The translations under genes were made by a program, and so were the position numbers. DNA of 64,000 nucleotides from Acidimicrobiaceae bacterium. Lineage in GTDB: Bacteria; Actinomycetota; Acidimicrobiia; Acidimicrobiales; RAAP-2. A model generated the notes under the pieces. That model ran no database searches and was not told the origin of the DNA. It worked only from the letters and a program-made list of their open reading frames with translations. The stretch is taken from assembly GCA_003170315.1 (NCBI GenBank), contig PNAH01000010.1, positions 34,437-98,436 on the forward strand, in the 5' to 3' direction. Positions 25,167-33,467 of the stretch are shown in pieces (position 1 is the first letter of the stretch; every line of letters begins with the position of its first letter).

Positions 25167-25858
25167 GCGAACCGCCTGCGGGCTTTCCGGTATACGCATC
25201 GGGAAAGACCGATGCGCCGCGGGCCGTGATCGTGGTCCAAGAGGCCTTCGGCGTGAACGCCCACATTCGAAGCGTCGCGGATCGTTTCGCTGACGAGGGC
25301 TACCTCGCGGTGGCGCCGCAGCTCTTCCACCGCGACGGCTCGCCCGAGATCCCCTACGACGACTTCGCCTCGGCCATGCCACTCATGGCGAACCTGACGA
25401 TGCAGGGCATCACGAACGACCTCAACGCCACGACGGACTTCCTCGCCACGCTGGGATTTCACGCGGCGAACATCGCTACCGTCGGGTTCTGCATGGGAGG
25501 GACCGTGGCCTTCTTTGCCGCCACCCTCGGCACCGTTGGGGCCGCGGCCAGTTTCTACGGCGGCGGTGTGGCGACCGGTCGATTTGGCTTCCCGCCCTTG
25601 GTGGAGCTCGCCGCCGATCTCAAGTGCCCGTGGCTCGGTCTCTACGGCGACCTCGACCAGAGCATCCCCGTCGAACAGGTCGAGGCGCTGCGCGAGGCGA
25701 CGAACGCGGTATCGGTGCCGACCGAGATCGTGCGCTACGCCGAGGGCCAACACGGCTTCCATTGCGACGCGCGACCGGACGCCTTCAACGAGGCCGCGGC
25801 GTCGGACGCCCGTGCGCGCGCGCTGGGCTTCTTCGCCGAGCACCTTCGCGACAAGTAA
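25163..25858 (+). CDS. Dienelactone hydrolase-family protein
   Basis: 231 residues. The cysteine nucleophile is in GFCMGG (Cys110), the acid in YGDLDQSIP and the histidine in EGQHGFH; VVQEAFG carries the glutamate that primes the cysteine in this family. The enzymes open dienelactone or related lactones and esters. It is translationally coupled to the Rv2466c-like gene (ATGA). Its stop codon is directly followed by the stop of the convergent acyl-CoA dehydrogenase gene. Confidence 0.92.
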   Translation: MSEPPAGFPVYASGKTDAPRAVIVVQEAFGVNAHIRSVADRFADEGYLAVAPQLFHRDGSPEIPYDDFASAMPLMANLTMQGITNDLNATTDFLATLGFHAANIATVGFCMGGTVAFFAATLGTVGAAASFYGGGVATGRFGFPPLVELAADLKCPWLGLYGDLDQSIPVEQVEALREATNAVSVPTEIVRYAEGQHGFHCDARPDAFNEAAASDARARALGFFAEHLRDK

Positions 25859-27058
25859 TTAACTTCGCGGAACGTCCTTCCACGAGACGTCCTTGTCGTT
25901 TCTAGGTTCGCCCGGCAATCCGAGGACCCGTTCGCCGATGATGTTGCGCATCACTTCGCTGGTGCCGCCCTCGATCGAATTCGCGCGCATGCGGATGAAG
26001 GCCTTTCGCATGTCGCCGCCTGTCATCGCCGATTCGGTCGGGCGAATTTGCGGGTAGTTCGAACCGTAGAGCATGCCTTCGGTGCCCATTAGGTCCACGC
26101 AGAGTTCACTGGTCTTCTGGTTCTCCTCGGCGAAGGCCAATTTGGCGACCGAACCTTCGGGACCGGGCGTGCCGGCCTTACGCAGATCGCTCGCGCGCCA
26201 ATTCGTGAGACGACCGACTTCGTTGCGCACCCAGGACTGCATGAGTTCACTGCGCACGGCCATTGCGTGCGCGTCCTCGCGACCGGTCCAGTGCTTCTTC
26301 CAGATCTTCACCGCTTCACCGATGAGACCTGAACCGCGTGGGGGCACCGTGCCGCCAATGGAGACACGCTCATTCATCAACGTGGTGATCGAGACGCCCC
26401 AGCCTTCGCCGACGCCGCCCAGGCGCTGGCTGTCGGGCACGCGCGCGTCGACGAAGAAGCACTCGTTGAACTCGGCCTCTCCGGTCGCTTGAAAGAGCGG
26501 ACGAATTTCCACCCCGGGGGCCCGCATGTCGACGAGGAACGCGGTGATGCCGCGATGCTTGGGCACGTCGGGATTGGTGCGTGCGAGTATGAGTCCAAAG
26601 GCCGACTGGTGGGCCAACGTCGTCCACACCTTTTGACCGTTCAAGAGCCACTCGTCACCGTCTTTTTCGGCGCGACAGGCGAGACCGGCGACGTCGGATC
26701 CGGCACCGGGTTCGGAAAACAACTGGCACCAGATCTCCTCACCCGTGAACAGCGGGCGCAGGAATCGATTCTTCTGTTCTTCGGTCCCGTGCGTGACCAC
26801 GGTCGGGGCGACCATGCCGTAGCCAATGACGTTGCGGCCCAGGGCCGAGGGCGCACCAGTCTTCGAGATCTTGCGCATGGCGTACAGCTGATCCGAGGGC
26901 GTGCCACCGAGTCCGCCTTCGCCGAGCGGAAAGTGCACCCAGGCGAGCCCTCGGTCGAACTGCTCACCTAAGAACGTGACGGGCTCGGTCTCTTTCGGTG
27001 GGAATGACGTCACCAGGTCGTCAACGAGTTCATCAATCTGGGCTTCACTCGTCGCCAT
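25859..27058 (-). CDS. Acyl-CoA dehydrogenase
   Basis: 399 residues from ATG 27058, which has GAGGAG upstream. The FAD-binding signature ...WCQLFSEPGAGSDVAGL and the C-terminal RANSIEGGTSEVMRNIIGER, which contains the conserved TSE region, are typical of the large actinobacterial FadE group. It dehydrogenates an acyl-CoA at the alpha-beta position. It stands alone and no electron-transfer flavoprotein is nearby. The chain-length or substrate class is not predictable. Confidence 0.92.
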   Translation of the reverse strand: MATSEAQIDELVDDLVTSFPPKETEPVTFLGEQFDRGLAWVHFPLGEGGLGGTPSDQLYAMRKISKTGAPSALGRNVIGYGMVAPTVVTHGTEEQKNRFLRPLFTGEEIWCQLFSEPGAGSDVAGLACRAEKDGDEWLLNGQKVWTTLAHQSAFGLILARTNPDVPKHRGITAFLVDMRAPGVEIRPLFQATGEAEFNECFFVDARVPDSQRLGGVGEGWGVSITTLMNERVSIGGTVPPRGSGLIGEAVKIWKKHWTGREDAHAMAVRSELMQSWVRNEVGRLTNWRASDLRKAGTPGPEGSVAKLAFAEENQKTSELCVDLMGTEGMLYGSNYPQIRPTESAMTGGDMRKAFIRMRANSIEGGTSEVMRNIIGERVLGLPGEPRNDKDVSWKDVPRS

Positions 27059-27148
27059 GGCACTCCTCATCGATCAATCGACGTTCGAATACTAAAGAGT
27101 AACGCGCACGCAGTCGGAGATCGTTCGACCGTCGGTTAGAAAGGTGAG

Positions 27149-27886
27149 GTGAAAACACCACGAATCTTGGCCACGTCCGGTGGCTACGTCGCCGGGCCGG
27201 TGCAGATGTCCGGGCGACTCGGCACCATGCTTCTCGACGCCCTCACCTCGACCGACAAGGTCCGACCGCGCGTCTGTCTGGTGAATACCGCAACGGGCGA
27301 CAACCTCATGAATTACGCGATCGCCTACGAAGCGTTCAACGCGGCCGGCTGTGACGTGACCGAACTGAAGGTCTTCCCGCAACCCTCGGCCGACCCCGAA
27401 GAACGGCTCTGCGGCAGCGACCTCGTGTGGGTGGGCGGCGGCTCGGTCGCGAACCTGCTCGCCCTCTGGCGACTCCACGGCATCGACGGTGCCATGCGCA
27501 GCGCGTGGGAGCGGGGGGTGATCCTGGGCGGCGTCTCGGCCGGCAGCCTCTGCTGGCATCTCGGCGGCACGACCGATTCCTTCGGTCCGATCCTCCAACC
27601 GGTCACCAACGCTTTGGGATTCTTGCCCTACGCGAACGGGGTCCACTACGACGCCGAAGCGCAACGACGTCCGATGCTGCACCAACTGATGAAGAGCGGC
27701 GTGCTCTCGCCCCTCGCCTACGCCACCGACGACACCGTGGGTATCTGGTACGAGGGCATCGAAGCGACGACCGTCGTTTCGGACACGCCGGTTGACCCCA
27801 AGACCGGTCCGGCCGCGTACAAGGTCGAACTCGTTGACGGCGACGTCGTCGAGACGCGCGTCGGTGTCGGCGGTTCCTTCCGATGA
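27149..27886 (+). CDS. Peptidase E-like (S51) serine peptidase
   Basis: 245 residues from a GTG with AAGGTGAG upstream. The nucleophile motif GGVSAGS places the serine at about residue 130; WVGGGSVANLLALW and ATDDTVGIWYEG match the S51 family, which includes dipeptidase E (cleaving Asp-Xaa) and cyanophycinase. The length fits peptidase E. It is divergent from the acyl-CoA dehydrogenase gene. It acts in the cytoplasm, as no signal peptide is visible. Confidence 0.88.
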   Translation: MKTPRILATSGGYVAGPVQMSGRLGTMLLDALTSTDKVRPRVCLVNTATGDNLMNYAIAYEAFNAAGCDVTELKVFPQPSADPEERLCGSDLVWVGGGSVANLLALWRLHGIDGAMRSAWERGVILGGVSAGSLCWHLGGTTDSFGPILQPVTNALGFLPYANGVHYDAEAQRRPMLHQLMKSGVLSPLAYATDDTVGIWYEGIEATTVVSDTPVDPKTGPAAYKVELVDGDVVETRVGVGGSFR

Positions 27887-27973
27887 CCGTTTTGAGGACC
27901 GATAGAATTGGTCTCGTAACACTCGGCATTTGAGTACTTCACTGCGAGTGCCGACCAGGAGAGATGCACCGCA

Positions 27974-28615
27974 ATGATCATCGCCACCTCCACGATCACT
28001 CGAACCTTCGGGATCGTGGCCCCGACGTTGACCATATTGCAATGCCTGGCGCAGGCCAATCGCATCCGCACGACCGGGGCCCGGGGCGTCTCGTTGGCCA
28101 CCTGGATTCTCTCGGCGTTCATGTCCCAGATCTGGTTTTGCTACGGCCTCATCTTTCACGTTACGGCCGAACTAGTGGCGAACCTTCCGGCGATCGTTGT
28201 GTCCTTAGTGGTGGCCTTCCTCGCCGCCCGGAGTCAAGACAAGATGGCGCGCAGCGTGATGGGCTACCTCTCGGCGACCGTGATCACGATCCTCGCCACC
28301 TACGTGGGATCGTTCCACGACCTGCGCTGGGTGTTGGCGACGGTGGCCGTGGGGAGTTCCATCATCATCTATATGCCGCAGCTGGCCCTGGTGATCCGAC
28401 CGAAGGACCTGAGTGGGGTGTCAATCATCAGCTGGTGCCTCGCCTGCCTCACGTCCCTCGGATGGCTGGTCTACGGATTCTTGATCCACCAGCCACCACT
28501 CGCCATTCCCAGTTTCGTGATGCTTCCGTCGGCGTTCACCATTTTCGTGCAGGCCTCACGACACCGAATCAAGAACAACTCGCGCACCGGATTACAGGCG
28601 CCACTCGTCGAGTAG
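27974..28615 (+). CDS. SWEET/PQ-loop-like membrane protein with two repeats
   Basis: 213 residues with about seven membrane segments and GGAGAG before the start. The second half has a clear PQ-loop (YMPQLALVIRPKDLSGVSII) followed by SWCLACLTSLGWLVYGF. The first half repeats the layout (LAQANRIRTTGARGVSLATW, then FMSQIWFCYGL), with the PQ pair changed to AQ. The 3-1-3 helix plan is that of full-length SWEET sugar carriers, whereas most bacterial relatives are three-helix SemiSWEETs. Sugar transport is an inference; other PQ-loop roles are possible. Confidence 0.75.
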   Translation: MIIATSTITRTFGIVAPTLTILQCLAQANRIRTTGARGVSLATWILSAFMSQIWFCYGLIFHVTAELVANLPAIVVSLVVAFLAARSQDKMARSVMGYLSATVITILATYVGSFHDLRWVLATVAVGSSIIIYMPQLALVIRPKDLSGVSIISWCLACLTSLGWLVYGFLIHQPPLAIPSFVMLPSAFTIFVQASRHRIKNNSRTGLQAPLVE

Positions 28616-28620
28616 GCAGC

Positions 28621-29286
28621 TCAGCGCGTCGGTAGCGGCAGCGCAGCGCGAACCGCGTCCATCCTTTTCGAAAGCGCCTCTGACTTCTCGAGCGCACCGG
28701 TCGAACCGCACTCGTGGAGCCAGTTCGCGAGCATCCGGTAACCGTCTTGGGTCAACACCGACTCCGGATGGAACTGAACGCCTTCGAGTGGCAAGGACCG
28801 GTGCCGCATGCCCATGATGAGACCGTGCGACCGGGCGGTCACCGCGAAGTCCTTTGGAAGGCCTTCGTCTTCGACGACCAAGGAGTGGTAGCGCCCGACC
28901 ACTAGCGGATTGCTCACCCCCGTGAACACGCCCTGGCCCTCGTGGTCCACGAGGCTCGAGCGGCCGTGGAGCAGTTCCGGCGCGCGGTCGATGGTCGCAC
29001 CGAAGGCCTCGCCGAGCGCCTGATGACCGAGACAGACCCCGAACATCGGGATCTGTTTTTCCGCGCACACGCGGATGATCTCCACGCAATTGCCCGCGTC
29101 GCGAGGATGCCCGGGGCCCGGCGACACCAGCACGCCGTCGGGCATGAGTTCCGCCACTTGCGCGGCCGTCACTTCGTCGTTGCGAAGGACCGTCACTTCG
29201 GCACCTAATTCGGCGATGTACTGGACGAGGTTGTAGACGAACGAGTCGTAGTTGTCGACCACGAGGATTGACGGCGCGGCGCTCAT
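28621..29286 (-). CDS. trpG: Anthranilate/aminodeoxychorismate synthase component II (glutamine amidotransferase)
   Basis: 221 residues. The class I amidotransferase triad is clear: GVCLGHQ (Cys85) and FHPESV (His173, Glu175). The opening ILVVDNYDSFVYNLVQYI is the TrpG/PabA signature. It supplies ammonia to the chorismate-using subunit. It lies head to head with trpE across 40 bases, so it most likely serves TrpE and may also serve PabB. The C-terminus has about 25 residues beyond the usual end. Confidence 0.93.
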   Translation of the reverse strand: MSAAPSILVVDNYDSFVYNLVQYIAELGAEVTVLRNDEVTAAQVAELMPDGVLVSPGPGHPRDAGNCVEIIRVCAEKQIPMFGVCLGHQALGEAFGATIDRAPELLHGRSSLVDHEGQGVFTGVSNPLVVGRYHSLVVEDEGLPKDFAVTARSHGLIMGMRHRSLPLEGVQFHPESVLTQDGYRMLANWLHECGSTGALEKSEALSKRMDAVRAALPLPTR

Positions 29287-29292
29287 TGAGAA

Positions 29293-29298
29293 ATTCTA
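29293..29298 (-). promoter_or_regulatory. -10 hexamer TAGAAT, leaderless promoter of trpG
   Basis: The hexamer (minus strand) is followed by TTCTCA and the ATG at 29286. It faces the trpE promoter in the same 40-base gap. Confidence 0.55.
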
Positions 29299-29314
29299 GG
29301 TCCGAGTCAGTTAC

Positions 29315-29320
29315 TAACAT
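29315..29320 (+). promoter_or_regulatory. -10 hexamer TAACAT, leaderless promoter of trpE
   Basis: TAACAT is followed by CTCCCA and the ATG at 29327. No leader-peptide or attenuator space exists between it and the start codon. Confidence 0.5.
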
Positions 29321-29326
29321 CTCCCA

Positions 29327-30838
29327 ATGGAGCCGATTGACCTCACGTCGTTTCTCGGTCGCGTCCAGCAGGGCTTCAACGTGGTGCCGCTGTCAGAAAC
29401 ACTCCAGCTCGACCGCGAGACTCCGGTCTCGCTGTATCAGCGATTCAGCGCTCGAGCGATCTTTCTGCTCGAAAGCGCCGCCCTTGGCGAAGCCACCGGC
29501 CGCTACTCATTCATCGGACTCGATCGCCGCTGGCGGGTGACGACGCACGAAGGAGCGACGGTGGTCGAAGGAACCAACGGTGGTGACTCGTCGCTGGCTC
29601 CCCTCGACACGCTTCGCCACATCCTGGCCCACTACCGGACGCACACGCCTCGAAGTCTCCCCGATTTCTTCGGTGGCGCCGTCGGATTCGTCACCTATGA
29701 CTACGTGCGTCGACTCGAGCGCCTTCCGCGCGCGGCGGTGACCGACATGTGGCCCGACGTGGACTTCTCTTTTCCCGGAGCGGTCCTGATCTGTGATCAC
29801 GTCCAACACTCGACCACCGCCGTAGTGAACGCCGTCATCGAAGATGGCGAGGATCCGAGCGCCGTGTACGAACGCGCCCGCGACCAACTGCAGGCCATCG
29901 TCGAGGTCTTGTTGGGCGTGGAACCTCCCAGCGACCCCGCGACGGAACGCCTCGTCGCGACGGCGCCGAGCCAGCGGGCAGCGATTGACATTCGAACCAT
30001 CGCCAAGGGTCTCTCCAATTTCACCGGCGCCGCGTACGGCGAAGTCGTTGAACGCGCGCGCGAGCACGTGTTCGCCGGTGACGTCTTTCAGGTCGTCCCG
30101 AGTCAACAGTTCCAACGACCCAGTACCGTGAATCCACTCACCCTCTATCGGGTGCTGCGCGCACTGAATCCCTCTCCGTACATGTACCTCCTAGATTCCG
30201 GTGACATTCAGATCGTCGGTGCGTCGCCGGAGATGTTGATGCGCGTCCACGACGGGCTGGTCAGTTATCGCCCGATCGCGGGCACGCGGGCCCGGGGGGT
30301 CAACGAAACCGAGGACCTCGAACTCGAACAGGAGCTTCTGCACGACGAAAAGGAGATTGCCGAGCACGTCATGCTGGTCGACCTCGGCCGCAACGACGTG
30401 GGCCGAGTGGCGACGCCGGGGACGGTGCGCGTCGACCGGTTGGCCCACATCGAGCGCTACTCCCACCTCATGCACCTGGTCTCCCACGTCGAGGGCCGAC
30501 TGAAGGAAGGCCTGGACGCCTTCGACGCCTTCGACGCGCTCTTTCCGGCGGGCACTCTGACCGGCGCGCCCAAGGTGCGCGCCATGGAACTGATTGACGA
30601 GTTCGAACCGGTCTTTCGCGGACCGTACGGTGGCGCCGTCGGCTACTTCTCACTCTCGGGGAACGCCGACTTCGCGATCACCATCCGGACCGTGTCGTTA
30701 CGCGCTGGCGTGGCGACGGTACAGGCCGGCGGCGGGGTCGTGGCCGACAGTCAGCCGGAGTTGGAGTACGAGGAATCGATCAACAAAGCGTCGGCTCCGC
30801 TACTCGCCCTCGAGATCGCCGACCCGCTCTCGTCCTAG
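29327..30838 (+). CDS. trpE: Anthranilate synthase component I
   Basis: 503 residues. The N-terminal domain contains FLLESAALGE, the LLES element of the tryptophan feedback site. The chorismate-binding core is complete: PIAGTRARG, YSHLMHLVSHVEG, FPAGTLTGAPKVRAMELIDE, GPYGGAVGY and VQAGGGVVADS. With TrpG it converts chorismate and glutamine to anthranilate, the first step to tryptophan. No other trp gene is in the window. Its stop is 3 bases from the convergent rsgA stop. Confidence 0.94.
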   Translation: MEPIDLTSFLGRVQQGFNVVPLSETLQLDRETPVSLYQRFSARAIFLLESAALGEATGRYSFIGLDRRWRVTTHEGATVVEGTNGGDSSLAPLDTLRHILAHYRTHTPRSLPDFFGGAVGFVTYDYVRRLERLPRAAVTDMWPDVDFSFPGAVLICDHVQHSTTAVVNAVIEDGEDPSAVYERARDQLQAIVEVLLGVEPPSDPATERLVATAPSQRAAIDIRTIAKGLSNFTGAAYGEVVERAREHVFAGDVFQVVPSQQFQRPSTVNPLTLYRVLRALNPSPYMYLLDSGDIQIVGASPEMLMRVHDGLVSYRPIAGTRARGVNETEDLELEQELLHDEKEIAEHVMLVDLGRNDVGRVATPGTVRVDRLAHIERYSHLMHLVSHVEGRLKEGLDAFDAFDALFPAGTLTGAPKVRAMELIDEFEPVFRGPYGGAVGYFSLSGNADFAITIRTVSLRAGVATVQAGGGVVADSQPELEYEESINKASAPLLALEIADPLSS

Positions 30839-30841
30839 TCG

Positions 30842-32044
30842 CTACTCGTCCTCGTCGTCGAAGGACGGCGCCGGCTTCGGCTTCGCGCCACGTCCTTTCT
30901 TCTTTCGCGACGAAACCTCTTGCTCGCGGCTCAACTCTTGTTGGATCATCTCGTCGCGAATGGTGCGCCAACTCTCGAGGCGACGGGGTGACAGTTCTCC
31001 ACTCGCCACTGCCGCTTCGACGGCGCAGCCCTCGTCCCCGCTGTGCGCGCAGTCTGAGAATCGACAGTTCCTAGCCAGGGCGGTGATGTCGGCGAAGGCG
31101 TCGTCGAGACCTTGTTGACCGATGGTGAGGTCGAGCAATCGGATTCCGGGAATGTCCAGTAACACTCCCCCGCTGGTGAGTCGATATAGCCGTCGGGTGG
31201 TGGTGGCGTGACGACCTTCGCCGCTGCGACTGACCGACGCGGTCAACTCGCTCGATCCCTCCAGGGCGTTCAGCAGCGACGTCTTACCGGCCCCGGACGC
31301 TCCCAGCATGACCGCGGTCACCCCCAGATGGAGTAGCGCTCGTAGCTCTTCGATGCCGTGACCGCTGGCCGAACTGGTCGTCATGACCTCGACGCCCGGG
31401 ACGGTTTCCTCGGCCGCGGTGACGATCGAATCCACGACGTCGGAGCCGTCGGATTTCGTGAGCACCACGATCGGCGTGGCGCCGCTGTCGAAGGCCATGA
31501 CCGCCAGTCGCTCGAGCATGAGGACGTTCAACTCGCGATCAATCGGTACGACCACGAGCACCAGGTCGACGTTCGCGGCGAGCACCTGCACGTCGCCGGG
31601 TGTCGCGCCGGGACGTCGCAGTTCGGTCGTGCGTGGCGACACCGAGATCACGTAGCCGTCTCGGACGCTCACCCAGTCACCCGCGACCGGACTGAGGTTC
31701 AAGGTGGTGGCGAATTGACTCGTCGACGTCGTCTCGTGACCGAACTGGTCGCACCAAATCACGTCGGCGGTCGTGCCGTGCACGATGCTGACGCGACCCG
31801 GATTCGAATCGGCCGAGAACTCGACGTCCGCGCCGATGGCGAGTCCCAGGGTACGCAACACCCCCGCAACGATCTCGCTCAACGGCGCACTCGACGGCAG
31901 TGATTCCAAGTTGTCCTTATCGACGAAAGACCGTGCGGTCTCGAAGTCAGTACAGTCCTCCAAGGCTATTGGAAGCCTCGCCGGTCGTTGGATCCCCGTG
32001 GACGGTTCCCGAAATGGACCGGGTTGGGTGGAATGATTGACCAT
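30842..32044 (-). CDS. rsgA: Ribosome small-subunit-dependent GTPase A
   Basis: Up to 400 residues. An OB-like region (VSIVHGTTADVIW...SPVAGDWVSV) precedes a circularly permuted GTPase domain with motif order G4 (VVLTKSD), G1 (GASGAGKTS), G3 (DIPG). A zinc knuckle (NCRFSDCAHSGDEGCAVEAA) follows, all typical of RsgA/YjeQ, which helps mature the 30S subunit. The tail alternates basic and acidic runs (KKKGRGAKPKP, DDEDE). The start is uncertain: ATG 32044 overlaps the divergent DUF1003 start, and TTG at 31963 or further in is possible. Confidence 0.88.
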   Translation of the reverse strand: MVNHSTQPGPFREPSTGIQRPARLPIALEDCTDFETARSFVDKDNLESLPSSAPLSEIVAGVLRTLGLAIGADVEFSADSNPGRVSIVHGTTADVIWCDQFGHETTSTSQFATTLNLSPVAGDWVSVRDGYVISVSPRTTELRRPGATPGDVQVLAANVDLVLVVVPIDRELNVLMLERLAVMAFDSGATPIVVLTKSDGSDVVDSIVTAAEETVPGVEVMTTSSASGHGIEELRALLHLGVTAVMLGASGAGKTSLLNALEGSSELTASVSRSGEGRHATTTRRLYRLTSGGVLLDIPGIRLLDLTIGQQGLDDAFADITALARNCRFSDCAHSGDEGCAVEAAVASGELSPRRLESWRTIRDEMIQQELSREQEVSSRKKKGRGAKPKPAPSFDDEDE

Positions 32045-32537
32045 GAGCAAAACCGGTTGGCCCACGTTCTGGCACCTGCACCCGGGGGTGCGGAAGCACG
32101 AAGAACTCTCCCTCGGTGAGCGCGCCGCCGACCGCATGCGCAACATCATGGGATCGTGGCCCTTCGTCTTCAGTTTCTTTGGCGTCATGATCCTCTGGGC
32201 GGCGGTGAATACCTACTTCCTCCAACGGGTGATTCACCACAAGGCCTTCGACCCGTATCCCTACATCCTGCTGAACCTCTTTCTTTCGATGTTGGCGGGC
32301 GTGCAGGCGGCCGCACTCCTCATTGCCGCCAAACGCACCGACTCGATCGCCTCGGAGATTGCCCTCCACACGGTAAAGAACACCGACGACATCCGGACCC
32401 TGTTGGACGAGAACACGAACCTAGTCAAAGAAGTCAAGATCGCCACCGACCTGCTCGACGAGATTCATCGCCACGTGGCGGCCCTGAGCCCCCACGCCGG
32501 TCGGTTTCCGCCCGGCGGGTCACCACCTCCTTCGTAG
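32043..32537 (+). CDS. DUF1003 membrane protein
   Basis: 164 residues. The pattern ERAADRMRNIMGSWPFVFSF...WAAVNTY and FDPYPYILLNLFLSMLAGVQ, with two membrane segments and a following acidic/basic helix, matches the DUF1003 family. The C-terminal third is probably a coiled helix (DIRTLLDENTNLVKEVKIAT). The start codon shares bases with the most upstream possible start of the opposite rsgA gene. Function is unknown. Confidence 0.88.
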   Translation: MSKTGWPTFWHLHPGVRKHEELSLGERAADRMRNIMGSWPFVFSFFGVMILWAAVNTYFLQRVIHHKAFDPYPYILLNLFLSMLAGVQAAALLIAAKRTDSIASEIALHTVKNTDDIRTLLDENTNLVKEVKIATDLLDEIHRHVAALSPHAGRFPPGGSPPPS

Positions 32538-32609
32538 CCGCGGTGCACGGAAACGCCGAGCGCCCGATGCAGCCGTGACGGAGTGATTCTCACGTGACAG
32601 GCTGGGGCC

Positions 32610-33383
32610 ATGACTGACGAACCCGTACACGTTGAACTCATCGGTACCACTTTGGTGGTCGCCATCAATCGTCCCGAAGTTCGAAACGCCGTCAACGGTT
32701 TAGTCGCCGCCGCGCTCGCTGAGGCCTTTCGCGCGTTCGAAGAGAACGACGACGCCAAAGTCGCGGTGCTAGCGGGCGAAGGAGGAACCTTCTGCGCCGG
32801 GGCCGACCTGCGCGCCCTTGGTACGCGCGACGCCAACCGAGTGACCAGCGACGGTGATGGTCCGATGGGGCCAACACGGATGACCCTGCGCAAACCGGTC
32901 ATCGCCGCGATCGACGGCTACGCCGTCGCCGGCGGATTGGAGCTCGCGCTGTGGTGCGATCTGCGGGTGATGGAAGAAGACGCGACCTTGGGAGTCTTCT
33001 GTCGACGCTGGGGCGTGCCGCTGATCGACGGTGGTACGGTCCGACTCCCGAGAATCGTCGGCGTCGGTCGGGCCCTGGATCTGATCCTCACCGGTCGAGC
33101 GGTCGGCGCCACCGAGGCGCTCGCCATCGGCCTCGTGAATCGCGTCGTCGAACGCGGTCACGTCCGAGCGGCCGCGCTGGACTTGGCCGAAGAGATCGCC
33201 TCGTTTCCCGAAGTCTGCCTGCGAGAAGATCGGCTTTCCCTGTACGAAGGTCTCGGTCGCTCCGAAACCGAGGCGATGTCGATTGAGTTGGCCCACGGCC
33301 AAACCTCACTGCGCGCCGACGTGCGTGAACACGTGAGCCGCTTCGTGTCCGGCGAGGGGCGCCACGGCAGCTTCACCAAATGA
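32610..33383 (+). CDS. Enoyl-CoA hydratase/isomerase-family (crotonase) protein
   Basis: 257 residues. The oxyanion-hole region GGTFCAGADL near 58-67 and AAIDGYAVAGGLELALWCDL near 98-117 are conserved. Catalytic glutamates of true hydratases are not cleanly placed: the position after AGGLELALW aligns, but the second loop reads RRWGVPLIDGGTVRLPR. The product may be a hydratase, isomerase or other crotonase. A hairpin follows the gene and separates it from the convergent binding-protein gene. Confidence 0.88.
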   Translation: MTDEPVHVELIGTTLVVAINRPEVRNAVNGLVAAALAEAFRAFEENDDAKVAVLAGEGGTFCAGADLRALGTRDANRVTSDGDGPMGPTRMTLRKPVIAAIDGYAVAGGLELALWCDLRVMEEDATLGVFCRRWGVPLIDGGTVRLPRIVGVGRALDLILTGRAVGATEALAIGLVNRVVERGHVRAAALDLAEEIASFPEVCLREDRLSLYEGLGRSETEAMSIELAHGQTSLRADVREHVSRFVSGEGRHGSFTK

Positions 33384-33439
33384 TCAATGCCACCCGAGCC
33401 CGGTTGGAATGGTCCGGGACTCGAGTGGCACGGTGATCA
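33381..33439. terminator. Long interrupted hairpin between convergent genes
   Basis: Nested stems pair TGATCA with TGATCA, GCCAC with GTGGC, CGAG with CTCG, and CCCGG with CCGGG, around a 10-base loop at 33404-33413. It begins on the crotonase stop codon. It lies between the crotonase (+) and substrate-binding protein (-) genes and probably stops transcription from both sides, although no T-run is present. Confidence 0.55.
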
Positions 33440-33467
33440 ACATTACTGAGTGTGGCGAATTAATTCC

